Below are positions 55,448 through 63,758 of a stretch of 64,000 nucleotides of DNA, in pieces. Position 1 is the first letter of the stretch, and each line of letters begins with the position of its first letter. The notes under the pieces are model-generated. The model had not been told where the DNA came from. It made no database searches and saw only the letters and a list, made by a program, of their open reading frames with translations. The DNA lies in NCBI GenBank assembly GCA_003797895.1, contig RKQB01000001.1, positions 759,822 through 823,821 on the forward strand, written 5' to 3'. The translations under genes and the position numbers were made by a program. The DNA is from Cyclobacteriaceae bacterium YHN15 (GTDB lineage Bacteria; Bacteroidota; Bacteroidia; Cytophagales; Cyclobacteriaceae).

Positions 55448-56773
55448 TTGGTTATGAAAGAAAAAATAAGAATAGGTTGTGGAGCGGGTTTTTCAGGAGA
55501 TAGAATTGAGCCGGCTTTGGTTTTGACTGAAAAGGGTAAATTGGGTTACCTGGTGCTGGAATGCTTGGCAGAAAGAACGATTGCTTTGGCCCAAAAAAGA
55601 AAGCAGCAAGACCCCCGCCTAGGCTATGACCCCTTATTGGAAAGAAGGATGGAAGAACTTTTACCCTTATTGGTAAAAAATAATACTCGTCTGATCACCA
55701 ATATGGGAGCAGCAAACCCAATGGCTGCTGCTCAAAAAATCATGGATATGGCCAAAAAGAAAAATATTCATATCAAGGTAGCAGTTGTATTAGGAGATGA
55801 TGTTTTTGATCAACTCAATGGAGATGAGATCAGTCTTGAAGGAGGGAAACCAATTAAAAGTTATGGTAATCTGATTTCAGCCAATGCTTATTTAGGCATT
55901 GATGCTTTATTACCAGCATTACAAAGCGATGCCCAGGTGATTATCACAGGTAGGGTAGCTGACCCCTCTTTGTTCCTTGCACCTATGATATTTGAATTGG
56001 GCTGGGATCCACATAATTTTGATTTGCTTGGAAAGGGTACAGTAATAGGGCATTTGTTGGAATGTGCAGGTCAGATTACAGGAGGCTATTTCGCAGATCC
56101 GGTTACCAAACCGGTGGAGGGAATGGAAAAGCTGGGTCACCCCTATGTTGATGTTTTTCAGGATGGATCCGGAATTATCAGCAAAGTGGAAGGAACGGGT
56201 GGACAGGTAACTATCAGGACAGCCAAAGAGCAATTACTGTATGAGGTCATCGATCCGTTTAATTATTTTACACCCGATGTTATCGCTGATTTTAGTACTG
56301 TAATTTTGGAACAGCTAGAAGCAGATAAGATAAGAGTTGATGGTGGAAATGGTAAAGTCCGTCCTGATAAATTGAAAGTGAGTGTAGGATATCAGGCAGG
56401 TTATATAGGAGAAGGAGAAATTTCCTATGCTGGTGCCCATGCTAAAGAAAGGGCAATAATGGCCGGAGAAATCATTGAAAAAAGAATAAAACATTTCTTT
56501 GATGAATTTAGGATTGATTATATCGGGCTGAGTGCGCTTCATGGTCATGAATTATCTGCAAGCTGCAATCCCTATGAAATCAGATTACGTGTTGTGGGAA
56601 GAACAGCTGACAAAGAAAAGGCATTATGGGTAGGTGAAGAGGTAGAGGCCCTGTATACCAATGGACCAGCAGGTGGCGGAGGAGCAAGGAAAAATGTCCA
56701 GGAAATAGTCGGCGTCATATCCATATTGATGGATAGAGAAAAGTTAAATCCAGAAATAGAAATACTTGGATAA
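55448..56773 (+). CDS. AtuA-family protein (DUF1446)
   Basis: A 441-residue protein beginning IRIGCGAGFSGDRIEPALVL and including LITNMGAANPMAAAQKI, VIITGRVADPSLFLAPMIFELGW and GLSALHGHELS, as in the acyclic terpene utilisation AtuA family. AtuA is required for citronellol/geraniol catabolism in Pseudomonas, but its reaction is not well settled, and many members sit near carboxylate carriers. The stop codon overlaps the start of the small next gene by one base (TAATG). Together with the CitMHS transporter it forms a three-gene operon. Confidence 0.85.
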   Translation: MVMKEKIRIGCGAGFSGDRIEPALVLTEKGKLGYLVLECLAERTIALAQKRKQQDPRLGYDPLLERRMEELLPLLVKNNTRLITNMGAANPMAAAQKIMDMAKKKNIHIKVAVVLGDDVFDQLNGDEISLEGGKPIKSYGNLISANAYLGIDALLPALQSDAQVIITGRVADPSLFLAPMIFELGWDPHNFDLLGKGTVIGHLLECAGQITGGYFADPVTKPVEGMEKLGHPYVDVFQDGSGIISKVEGTGGQVTIRTAKEQLLYEVIDPFNYFTPDVIADFSTVILEQLEADKIRVDGGNGKVRPDKLKVSVGYQAGYIGEGEISYAGAHAKERAIMAGEIIEKRIKHFFDEFRIDYIGLSALHGHELSASCNPYEIRLRVVGRTADKEKALWVGEEVEALYTNGPAGGGGARKNVQEIVGVISILMDREKLNPEIEILG

Positions 56774-57078
56774 TGAAAAAATTGGCAAAAATAGCACACA
56801 GTAGGGCAGGAGATAAAGGCAATACACTTATCCTTTCCCTTATTCCCTATGAAGAAAAAGATTACCCGGTTCTACTAAGGGAAGTTACTGCAGAAAGGGT
56901 TAAAAAACACTTGGCTTTTCAAGTGAAAGGAGAGGTGGTCAGGCATGAACTTCCCTTATTGAAGGCCCTGTTATTTACTTGCCATGAAGCTTTAACAAGT
57001 GGGGTCACCACCTCATTGGCTTTGGATGCACATGGAAAGTCCTTAAGTTATGCTTTATTGGAAATGGAAATTGAATGA
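56773..57078 (+). CDS. AtuA-associated small protein
   Basis: A 101-residue protein with LAKIAHSRAGDKGNTLILSLIPY and a later strand FTCHEALTSGVTTSLALDAHGKSLSYALL. This corresponds to the C-terminal domain that in many AtuA proteins is fused to the main domain; here it is separate. It starts on the last base of the AtuA stop codon, so the two are probably made in equal amount and bind each other. Function follows AtuA. Confidence 0.8.
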   Translation: MKKLAKIAHSRAGDKGNTLILSLIPYEEKDYPVLLREVTAERVKKHLAFQVKGEVVRHELPLLKALLFTCHEALTSGVTTSLALDAHGKSLSYALLEMEIE

Positions 57079-57306
57079 GAATAATCAATTAATATAAATA
57101 TTGGATTTTCCAAAGATTCTATTCCTGATATTTAACTTTGATAAAACATTAAACAATGTTCAAACAGTTAAATATAAAGTAATTATTAAATATTTAAAGG
57201 GAAGAATCATTTGAAACAATTCCTCCCTTATGTTTGGACAGGGACCCTAATAAGGGATTATCTTATCCTATTTTCACCATCTTATCATTGTTTATTTAAA
57301 GATTTT

Positions 57307-58926
57307 TCAGGTGATATCATTATTTAAAAGGATGGCATCAAGATCCTCTCCCGGCAAGGCGATGATTTTCTCATTTTCATGATCCCATTCTATTCTCCGC
57401 CCAATCTTGTAAGACAAACCTCCCATATGGGCAGCTATTGCTTCCTCGAATCCTTCATTTATACCACAACTTGGCTCTCCTCCGTTACGGATACAGCTCA
57501 TCCATTCTCTGATATGCAGGAAAGTAGAATCCACCCTCTTTCCATCCCGGTAAGTCCATAACAGTCCTTTATTGGCAAAATATTTGGCCGTGGCTGAGGT
57601 TACCGCATCCACGCCATTGGCACTTGGATCATATTGGTAAATAGGAACCATGGGGTCAATTTTATTCTCTTTTATCAGTTCTGCATATTTCGTGGATCTT
57701 GGATCTGCGTGAATGGTCAGCATATTTCCAAGTTCCATGGTAGCATCATGCCCCATCAAAAGTGTACCTCTTTCAAACTGATTGCCCAATGTGGCACTGT
57801 AGACCAGGGTCATTCCTTTTTCTTTACCCGGTTCCTGACTTGTACCGGTGCTAAAATCAGGGAAATCCATGTTGATCTGCATGACATCAGGTACATTTCG
57901 ACCATCTCTGTGTGTATAGATACCTCCTGAAGCAGTAATGTATTTTGGTATCCCCATTTTCAGCACACAGTTGATCCTGTCATAGTCATGGGTCAGTAAA
58001 TCACCGGAAAGTCCTGAACCATAAGCCCACCATTTTCTCCATCTGAAAAAATGCTCGGCATTGAAGGGTATTTTCGGCGCTGTTCCCAAAAAAGCATCCC
58101 AATCTATGGTATCTGTTGAAGCGTCCGGATGAATATCGTACTGCCAGGCTCCGTTATCATCGTTTCTATTGGTGGTAGTCACCACAAGGGAAACATGTCC
58201 TAAAGTATTTTTGGCAATGGCATCCTGGGCAGTAAGGAAACTTTGGGTTTGCCTGTGTTGATGGCCTACCGCCAATTTAATGTTTGGATTTTTTCTGCAA
58301 ACATCCCTAAGATCATAGGTCTCCTGTATAGTGTGGGTCATTGGTTTTTCCAGGTAAACATGTAAACCGGCATTTATAGCATCAATGGCCATTGGTGCAT
58401 GCCAATGGTCAGGTGTGGCGATGATAACCGCATCAACTTCTCCACTGTTGATCAAATCCAGGTGGGTTCGGTAGCGTTTACAGGTATTTCCGTTGCTGTT
58501 AAATGAAGCGAGTGCTTTTTCTGCCTGCGCATCAAAAATATCGCAGATAGCCGTCAATTTTACATTCAGGTTTTCCTGTGCTTTAAAATCTTCCAATCTT
58601 TTATCATTGGGATTTTCCGCACTTGATTTAGCCATTTGTTCCAGCCATTCATTGGTAGCAAAGCCCAAAGAACGCATGAGCTGCTCACCTCTTATTCCAA
58701 AACCAATGAGGCCAACCCGCAAAGGTTCACCGCTGAGTGGTCCCGAAGCTGGTGGAGCGCTTGCCTTAATGTTCAAGGTCTCAAGTAGGAGATTGCGCTC
58801 TCTTTTTGCCTTTGCACTAAAGTTTGCTCCTGCTGACCAAATAACGCCAAAAAGGGGAATTCCTCCTAAAGTTTTGAGTAAATCCCTTCTGGACAGCCCC
58901 TTGAATAGTTTCTTATCAGTTGCCAT
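57307..58926 (-). CDS. Tat-exported Gfo/Idh/MocA-family oxidoreductase
   Basis: A 539-residue oxidoreductase. The twin-arginine signal GLSRRDLLKTLGGIPLFG lies in residues 10-27. The Rossmann domain has VGLIGFGIRGEQLMRSLG and AVIIATPDHWHAPMAIDAINAGLHVYLEKPMTH with the conserved Lys-Pro, then HQHRQTQSFL and the substrate-binding half. It probably oxidises or reduces a sugar or inositol derivative in the periplasm, with a tightly bound nicotinamide cofactor. The DoxX gene lies 13 bp upstream on the same strand, so the two may be co-transcribed. Confidence 0.88.
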   Translation of the reverse strand: MATDKKLFKGLSRRDLLKTLGGIPLFGVIWSAGANFSAKAKRERNLLLETLNIKASAPPASGPLSGEPLRVGLIGFGIRGEQLMRSLGFATNEWLEQMAKSSAENPNDKRLEDFKAQENLNVKLTAICDIFDAQAEKALASFNSNGNTCKRYRTHLDLINSGEVDAVIIATPDHWHAPMAIDAINAGLHVYLEKPMTHTIQETYDLRDVCRKNPNIKLAVGHQHRQTQSFLTAQDAIAKNTLGHVSLVVTTTNRNDDNGAWQYDIHPDASTDTIDWDAFLGTAPKIPFNAEHFFRWRKWWAYGSGLSGDLLTHDYDRINCVLKMGIPKYITASGGIYTHRDGRNVPDVMQINMDFPDFSTGTSQEPGKEKGMTLVYSATLGNQFERGTLLMGHDATMELGNMLTIHADPRSTKYAELIKENKIDPMVPIYQYDPSANGVDAVTSATAKYFANKGLLWTYRDGKRVDSTFLHIREWMSCIRNGGEPSCGINEGFEEAIAAHMGGLSYKIGRRIEWDHENEKIIALPGEDLDAILLNNDIT

Positions 58927-58939
58927 ATCTTTTTATAAT

Positions 58940-59428
58940 TTAAGGGTTAGGGGTTTCTGGTTGCGATTTTGAAAAAAGCCGAGCCAATCCAAAAGAGGTT
59001 TCCGTAGGGAACATATAGAGTACAAGCAATGCTGCGGCCTCAATCAGATTTTTATTGACAATCCAATAACTTCCTTCACTTGGACCTTGAGGGTAGCCTG
59101 GAAAAGGAGGGTGTGCCAAATAATAGAGGATCAAGAGTCCAATACCGAGAATAATTGCCCATTTGGTTTTAAATCCAATGATCAGGCCGAAACCGATCAG
59201 CAAAAGGGCACCTATATTCAATGTATCGACAATTGAAATCATGGATTCACTTGCCAACCACTGGAAAAATGATTCCATATATGTGGCGCTAAGTAAATAA
59301 CCTTTAGCCGACCAGGATGGGCTATATACCTTGATGACACCTTCATATAGAAAGTGCCAACCAATCAGAATGCGCAGCAAAACAAGGCTGAATGTTTGTG
59401 CTTTGGTAAATTGAAATGTTAGAGACAT
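58940..59428 (-). CDS. DoxX-family membrane protein
   Basis: A 162-residue protein with four helices. LVLLRILIGWHFLYEGVIKV, LNIGALLLIGFGLIIGF and YWIVNKNLIEAAALLVLYM match the DoxX family. DoxX members have been linked to thiosulfate:quinone oxidoreductase (Acidianus) and to other quinone redox work. This one is paired with an exported oxidoreductase, so it may carry electrons from it; that is an inference. It starts 13 bp before that gene and is the first gene of the pair. Confidence 0.8.
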   Translation of the reverse strand: MSLTFQFTKAQTFSLVLLRILIGWHFLYEGVIKVYSPSWSAKGYLLSATYMESFFQWLASESMISIVDTLNIGALLLIGFGLIIGFKTKWAIILGIGLLILYYLAHPPFPGYPQGPSEGSYWIVNKNLIEAAALLVLYMFPTETSFGLARLFSKSQPETPNP

Positions 59429-59533
59429 TGGGTTTTTCTTTAAATATCAGACGATATTACAGTCTTTTTTAATCAAAAAGCATGATAAAAATCAGTTATA
59501 AAATTGATTTATAATCTTTTGAGAAATAATCTA

Positions 59534-59567
59534 ATTCACCTCTCAATTTTTAAATTGAGAGGTGAAT
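59534..59567 (+). terminator. Perfect 34-bp palindrome
   Basis: ATTCACCTCTCAATTT and AAATTGAGAGGTGAAT are perfect 16-bp arms with a 2-nt loop (TT), followed on the forward strand by TTTTCAG. No forward gene ends nearby, so it may be a leftover terminator, a regulatory site or an mRNA element. Confidence 0.6.
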
Positions 59568-59684
59568 TTTTCAGTAAACATGACTATTCGGAGTCTTGCA
59601 CCTATCCAATATTTGGTTCGGCATGTTTAGAAGAGCATTCCAACAGATCTAGGGAAACGGGATTTAGGTTTTAAAAATTAGGGG

Positions 59685-59719
59685 GGAACAGAAAAGCAGC
59701 TATGCCGCCTTTCTGTTCC
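59685..59719 (+). repeat. Imperfect 35-bp hairpin
   Basis: GGAACAGAAA and TTTCTGTTCC are perfect 10-bp outer arms; the inner GCAGC and GCCGC halves pair with two A-C mismatches around TAT. It has the look of a terminator stem but is not followed by a T-run. Confidence 0.5.
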
Positions 59720-59833
59720 TCTCGTCTATTCAGCCAAAACCTGTGGCCAAATCCGTATGCTTACAGGCAGGCTTGCAGAGAAGATTTCAAACCAAATTAA
59801 TTTTTCTTAGGTGTAGAATGAGGAGAAATCATA

Positions 59834-59876
59834 TTTATAAACCAAAAAAAACAGCTGTTTATTTTTGGTTTATAAA
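59834..59876 (+). repeat. 43-bp near-perfect palindrome before the glycan cluster
   Basis: TTTATAAACCAAAAA and TTTTTGGTTTATAAA are perfect 15-bp arms around AAACAGCTGTTT plus one extra A; the core is itself palindromic. It would form a cruciform or a very stable RNA hairpin. It ends about 50 bp before the candidate -7 box. Confidence 0.7.
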
Positions 59877-59926
59877 AAATCCTCAAAAAAAACCCATTCA
59901 TAGAAGTTATCCGTAATACTTTATTT

Positions 59927-59934
59927 TATATTTG
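59927..59934 (+). promoter_or_regulatory. Candidate -7 promoter box for the glycan cluster
   Basis: TATATTTG matches the Bacteroidota -7 consensus TAnnTTTG. No clear TTG-type -33 element was found at the expected distance. A transcript from here would have a leader of roughly 100 nt before the first ATG. Confidence 0.5.
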
Positions 59935-60044
59935 CGTCGGATTAGGTCGCAATTAAAAATTCTTTTTTTAATAGCAGAACTAAAGTTTTTGGGTATTTAA
60001 CCCCTATTTATTCTTATTATTTTAATGATATTTTCATATTTTAT

Positions 60045-61238
60045 ATGAAGTTGGTTTTTCTGCATAATGATTTTAAAGTGTATTGGAGAGGTAGACTTTA
60101 TTTTTTACATGATTTTTTTATGAAAAAAAATATTCAGGTTCATGTTATTGAGATATTTGGCAATGAATCTCCGTATGCATTTGATCAAAAAGCAAGGGAG
60201 GATGATTGGTGGGATTGTCTTTTTGAAACTGAACAATTTTCCGAACTCACAACGAGTGAAGTTAAACAAAAGATCATGAACCGTCTGGATGAGGTTAATC
60301 CGGATATTTTAATTGCAGGGCCTATTCCTTTTACATCAGGTGCTATAGGGATGCAATGGGCCTACAAAAGAAGAAAGAAAATAATCATTTTTGATGATTC
60401 TAAACATTCCCATTATAACCGGAATTTTTTAGTCAATTTTATAAAAATCTATTTGATTAAATTGGCTTATGGAATTTTGGTTCCATCAGAAGATTACGAT
60501 TCTGAATATGCAAGATGGAACATAGCAAAGACAAATCTCTATTACGGCTTAAACTGTATAGATAATGACTATTTCCATTCCAAAAGAAAAGAATTCTTTA
60601 GTAATTCCAAGAATATTGTTTGTGTTGGTAGATTGGTAAAAATAAAGAATTTAGAAGCTTTGCTTAATTCATGGAAGAGTGTTGAACAACTTGATGCTGA
60701 ATATCAATTGATCATTATTGGAGATGGACCTGAAAATGAAAATCTTTTGGATTTAAAAAATAAATTGGGTTTGGCTAGAGTTAAATTTCTGGGAAATCAG
60801 AACAGGCGGGTAATCGCTAAAATTCTTGCTCATTCAGATGCTTTTATTTTGCCCAGTTTTTTGGAAGGTTGGGCACTCGTAGTGAATGAAGCCATGTCCG
60901 CATGCTTACCTGTATTATTGAGTAACCGTATTAATGCGGGGCACACTTTGCTTCTCGATGGAGTTAACGGATACTCATTTGATCCATACCAACCTGAACA
61001 GATTACTGAAGCAATTTTGAACTACATTAGATTGAGTGAGGCTGAAAAAATTAAAATGGCGAAAAGTGCTTATTTCTCGGTGGAAAAATACAATTATGCA
61101 TATTTAGGAAACCAATTGTTTAAAGCTATTCATGAGTTAAAACAGAAAAAAACCAAACGTTTGTCTTTATTAGGGCTTCTTTTGCTTTCGAAATGGAATG
61201 GAAAGTTCAAAACTGCAAATTGGGATACCCTTAAATAA
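60045..61238 (+). CDS. Glycosyltransferase family 4
   Basis: A 397-residue GT-B enzyme. The donor domain has VCVGRLVKIKNLEALLNSW, YQLIIIGDGPENENLL, VKFLGNQNRRVIAKIL and the EX7E motif in LEGWALVVNEAMSACLPVLLSN. The N-terminal half begins MKLVFLHNDFKVYWRGRLYF. The family transfers an activated sugar to a glycan or lipid acceptor with retention of configuration. It opens a cluster with an epimerase (24 bp on) and a second probable glycosyltransferase, so it acts in surface-polysaccharide or glycolipid assembly. Confidence 0.88.
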   Translation: MKLVFLHNDFKVYWRGRLYFLHDFFMKKNIQVHVIEIFGNESPYAFDQKAREDDWWDCLFETEQFSELTTSEVKQKIMNRLDEVNPDILIAGPIPFTSGAIGMQWAYKRRKKIIIFDDSKHSHYNRNFLVNFIKIYLIKLAYGILVPSEDYDSEYARWNIAKTNLYYGLNCIDNDYFHSKRKEFFSNSKNIVCVGRLVKIKNLEALLNSWKSVEQLDAEYQLIIIGDGPENENLLDLKNKLGLARVKFLGNQNRRVIAKILAHSDAFILPSFLEGWALVVNEAMSACLPVLLSNRINAGHTLLLDGVNGYSFDPYQPEQITEAILNYIRLSEAEKIKMAKSAYFSVEKYNYAYLGNQLFKAIHELKQKKTKRLSLLGLLLLSKWNGKFKTANWDTLK

Positions 61239-61262
61239 AATGATCAGATAAAATTGTTAATT

Positions 61263-62402
61263 ATGAAAAATATTTTAATTACCGGCGGAGCAGGATTTAT
61301 TGGTTCTAATTTGGGATTGAAGTTGATAAATCAGGGATATAAAGTCACTATTTTGGATAATTTATCCCCTCAGATTCATGGTGACAATCCTGAGAAAGAA
61401 TCAGCAACCTTTCAGGCCATCATGAAGGGCGGGGCGACATTTATCAAAGGATCTGTCACTGAAAAGAATGATTGGATTAAAGCACTTGCGGGCCAAGATG
61501 CCGTGGTTCATTTGGCAGCTGAGACCGGCACAGGGCAATCTATGTATGAAATCCAGAAATATGTTGATGTGAATATCAGTGGAACTTCTTTACTTTTGGA
61601 TCTGCTGACCAATTCAGAACATAGTATCAGAAAAATAGTTGTTGCTTCCTCTCGGTCTATATATGGCGAAGGAAAGTATAGCTGTCCAACCCATGGGTTT
61701 GTTTATCCAGAGGCCAGAAATGATGAGGATATGAGCAGTGGAGATTTCGAATGTAAATGTCCAATATGTAACAGTGAATTAGAGTTGGTTCCAACAGATG
61801 AAGATTCAAAAATCCATCCAAGTTCTGTTTATGGTATTACCAAGCAAGTTCAGGAACAGATGGTTTTAACTGTTGGCAAATCTCTGGATATACCTTCAGT
61901 TGCTTTTAGGTATCAGAACGTATATGGCCCAGGCCAATCTTTATCAAATCCTTACACAGGGATACTTTCTATATTCAGTACGCTGATCAAAAACAATAAG
62001 AATATCAATATTTTTGAGGATGGAAAGGAAAGTAGGGACTTTGTATATATTGATGATGTGGTGGATGCAACTATTTTAGGCCTTACTAAGAAAGAAGCTG
62101 ATTTTGAAGTATTTAATGTGGGAGCAGATAAGCCAATTGATGTCTTGACCGTTGCCAATGAATTAAAAAAGAATTATAAATCAGGTATTGATATTCATAT
62201 TTCCGGAAATTACAGGATTGGCGATATTCGCCATAATTACGCTGATTTAACAAAAATCAATAAGCTATTGGGTTTTTCACCTCGCTTTTCATTTTTAAAA
62301 GGGATTTCAAATTTTTGTGCTTGGGTAGAAAACCAGGAAGTCAAAGAAGATAAATATCAAGCTTCCATTGAGGAAATGAAAAACAGAGGCTTATATAAAT
62401 AA
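61263..62402 (+). CDS. NAD-dependent epimerase/dehydratase with zinc-ribbon insert (dTDP-L-rhamnose 4-epimerase-like)
   Basis: A protein of about 379 residues of the extended SDR group: ILITGGAGFIGSNLG binds NAD, and the catalytic pair lies in SSVYGITK (Tyr and Lys). Between SRSIYGEGKYS and PTDEDSKIHPSS is an insert with four metal-type ligands (SCPTHGF and CKCPICNSEL), a zinc-ribbon-like element. That insert is found in dTDP-L-rhamnose 4-epimerases such as WbiB. The ATG at 61263 (MKNILITG) is preferred over the TTG at 61254. It supplies a sugar donor for the neighbouring transferases; the exact sugar is unproven. Confidence 0.83.
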   Translation: MKNILITGGAGFIGSNLGLKLINQGYKVTILDNLSPQIHGDNPEKESATFQAIMKGGATFIKGSVTEKNDWIKALAGQDAVVHLAAETGTGQSMYEIQKYVDVNISGTSLLLDLLTNSEHSIRKIVVASSRSIYGEGKYSCPTHGFVYPEARNDEDMSSGDFECKCPICNSELELVPTDEDSKIHPSSVYGITKQVQEQMVLTVGKSLDIPSVAFRYQNVYGPGQSLSNPYTGILSIFSTLIKNNKNINIFEDGKESRDFVYIDDVVDATILGLTKKEADFEVFNVGADKPIDVLTVANELKKNYKSGIDIHISGNYRIGDIRHNYADLTKINKLLGFSPRFSFLKGISNFCAWVENQEVKEDKYQASIEEMKNRGLYK

Positions 62403-62423
62403 ACCAAGTATTTGAAAGTTTTT

Positions 62424-63392
62424 ATGAAAAAGGATAATAACTCAAAAAATTGTTTACTGATTTTTCCAAAGTCATTTTATCATTATTCAGAGTACTTCAA
62501 AAAAGCTTTAAATGAAAATGGTTATAAAGTGACCATAAGCAATGACGAATATCCTGAGAGCACTATGGGTAAAATAATGGGAAAACTTAAGATTCCACGT
62601 TTATTGACCTTGACGCTTGAAACAATAAAAAAGAATTTCCTTGATGGAAAGAGTTATGATGTAGTAGTCATCATTAAAGGTAGGGGTGTAAGTTCACAGC
62701 TTATTGAGGAAATCAGGAAGGTGTCTCCCAAAGTTGTTGGATTTAGTTTTGATTCTTTCAAATATCATAGTGCGCCCATAAAATGGTTTAAATTCGTAGA
62801 CCGTTTTTATACTTTTGATTATCGAGACAGTGAAAAATTCGGATTACCTATAATCGAACTTTTTTCCTCATTGGCTGAGAACAAAAGTGAAAAAAAGATC
62901 TCTTATCAGGTTTCTGCAATAGTCAGAAACCACTCTGAAAGGTTAAATTACATTGATAAAGTATTTTCTAACCTTCAGATTGAAAGTAAATTCATTTATA
63001 TATTTGAGCAGAATTATTTCACATTCATTCAAAATTTCATTAAAAACCCCTTCCTTTATTTAAAATACAGGAAACATATTTCTTTTAAATCCCTCCCTTA
63101 CAGTGAATATATGCGGGTTTTAAGAGAATCCGACTATACTTTAGATTTTGCGCACCCGGACCAATCCGGTATAACCATTAGATGTTTTGAAGCGTTGGAT
63201 TCTCAAACGAAAATCATCACTAATAATCCTTATGTTTCCAGATATAGTTATTTGAACGATTCTAACACCATTATTTTTGATCCTAAATCCAATCCTGCTT
63301 TTCTAAAAGAAGAATTCAAGAGATTGGAAAAAATTATACCTCAAAAGCACAGCAGAACGATTGATCATTTTATTAAAGAATTAATTTCTTAG
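62424..63392 (+). CDS. Probable CgeB-like glycosyltransferase
   Basis: A protein of about 322 residues. NCLLIFPKSFYHYSEYFKKAL and YDVVVIIKGRG open a GT-B-like N-terminal domain, and SYQVSAIVRNHSERL, SEYMRVLRESDYTLDFAHPDQSG and TIRCFEALDSQTKIITNN resemble the C-terminal part of CgeB/glycosyl-transferase group 1 proteins from capsule loci. The Glu of RCFEAL takes the usual donor-binding place. Last gene of the cluster. The ATG at 62424 is chosen over the TTG at 62412. A terminator follows. Confidence 0.7.
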   Translation: MKKDNNSKNCLLIFPKSFYHYSEYFKKALNENGYKVTISNDEYPESTMGKIMGKLKIPRLLTLTLETIKKNFLDGKSYDVVVIIKGRGVSSQLIEEIRKVSPKVVGFSFDSFKYHSAPIKWFKFVDRFYTFDYRDSEKFGLPIIELFSSLAENKSEKKISYQVSAIVRNHSERLNYIDKVFSNLQIESKFIYIFEQNYFTFIQNFIKNPFLYLKYRKHISFKSLPYSEYMRVLRESDYTLDFAHPDQSGITIRCFEALDSQTKIITNNPYVSRYSYLNDSNTIIFDPKSNPAFLKEEFKRLEKIIPQKHSRTIDHFIKELIS

Positions 63393-63758
63393 CATTAAGT
63401 CAAGATAGAAATCGATGTATACCAAAAATCCTAGTCAAAGAACTTCTGAAGAAAACAGCTATGTTCTGATTTGGATTTAGTATTCATAAATGCAATTCAA
63501 AAAATTTATATAATTCATTCAAGGAAAATCAATTTTAGGAGTCTATTCGGTACTTTTTCTTAAGACTCCTGTTTTTGTTTGATCGCCAGGAAGACGAATA
63601 AGCTGTATTTTCTTGTTTTTGACTATTTTTCCTATCAATTACTTCTTGCAATAAAACACAGTAATAACTACCTTCCATTTAATAACCATATTAGGAAATG
63701 TGCTATTTCGAAAGTATTGTATAGCCAAAATCTTCTTATCAATCTCTTCCATAAATAA
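63393..63758. other. Intergenic region after the glycan cluster
   Basis: 366 bp with no convincing frame. Its main feature is the terminator near 63537-63580. The last 150 bp before the next gene are AT-rich and must hold that gene's promoter, but no clear -7 or -33 box stands out. Confidence 0.5.
63537..63580 (+). terminator. Probable terminator of the glycan cluster
   Basis: AGGAGTCT (63537-63544) pairs with AGACTCCT (63563-63570) and is followed by GTTTTTGTTT. The loop is 18 nt, so strength is moderate. Confidence 0.6.

Larger units (their letters stand above)
59429..60044. other. 616-bp palindrome-rich intergenic leader
   Basis: No protein-coding frame is convincing here. The stretch holds three separate inverted repeats (listed separately) and a candidate promoter before the glycosyltransferase gene. 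Base composition is very AT-rich near 59.8-60.0 kb. It lies between the divergent DoxX gene and the glycan cluster, so it must contain promoters for both. Confidence 0.6.

Noticed and set aside
59685..59830. Possible tRNA or small RNA in the glycan leader
   Set aside because: A hairpin is present, but there is no cloverleaf, no anticodon-loop pattern and no CCA-type end that I can fold by eye.
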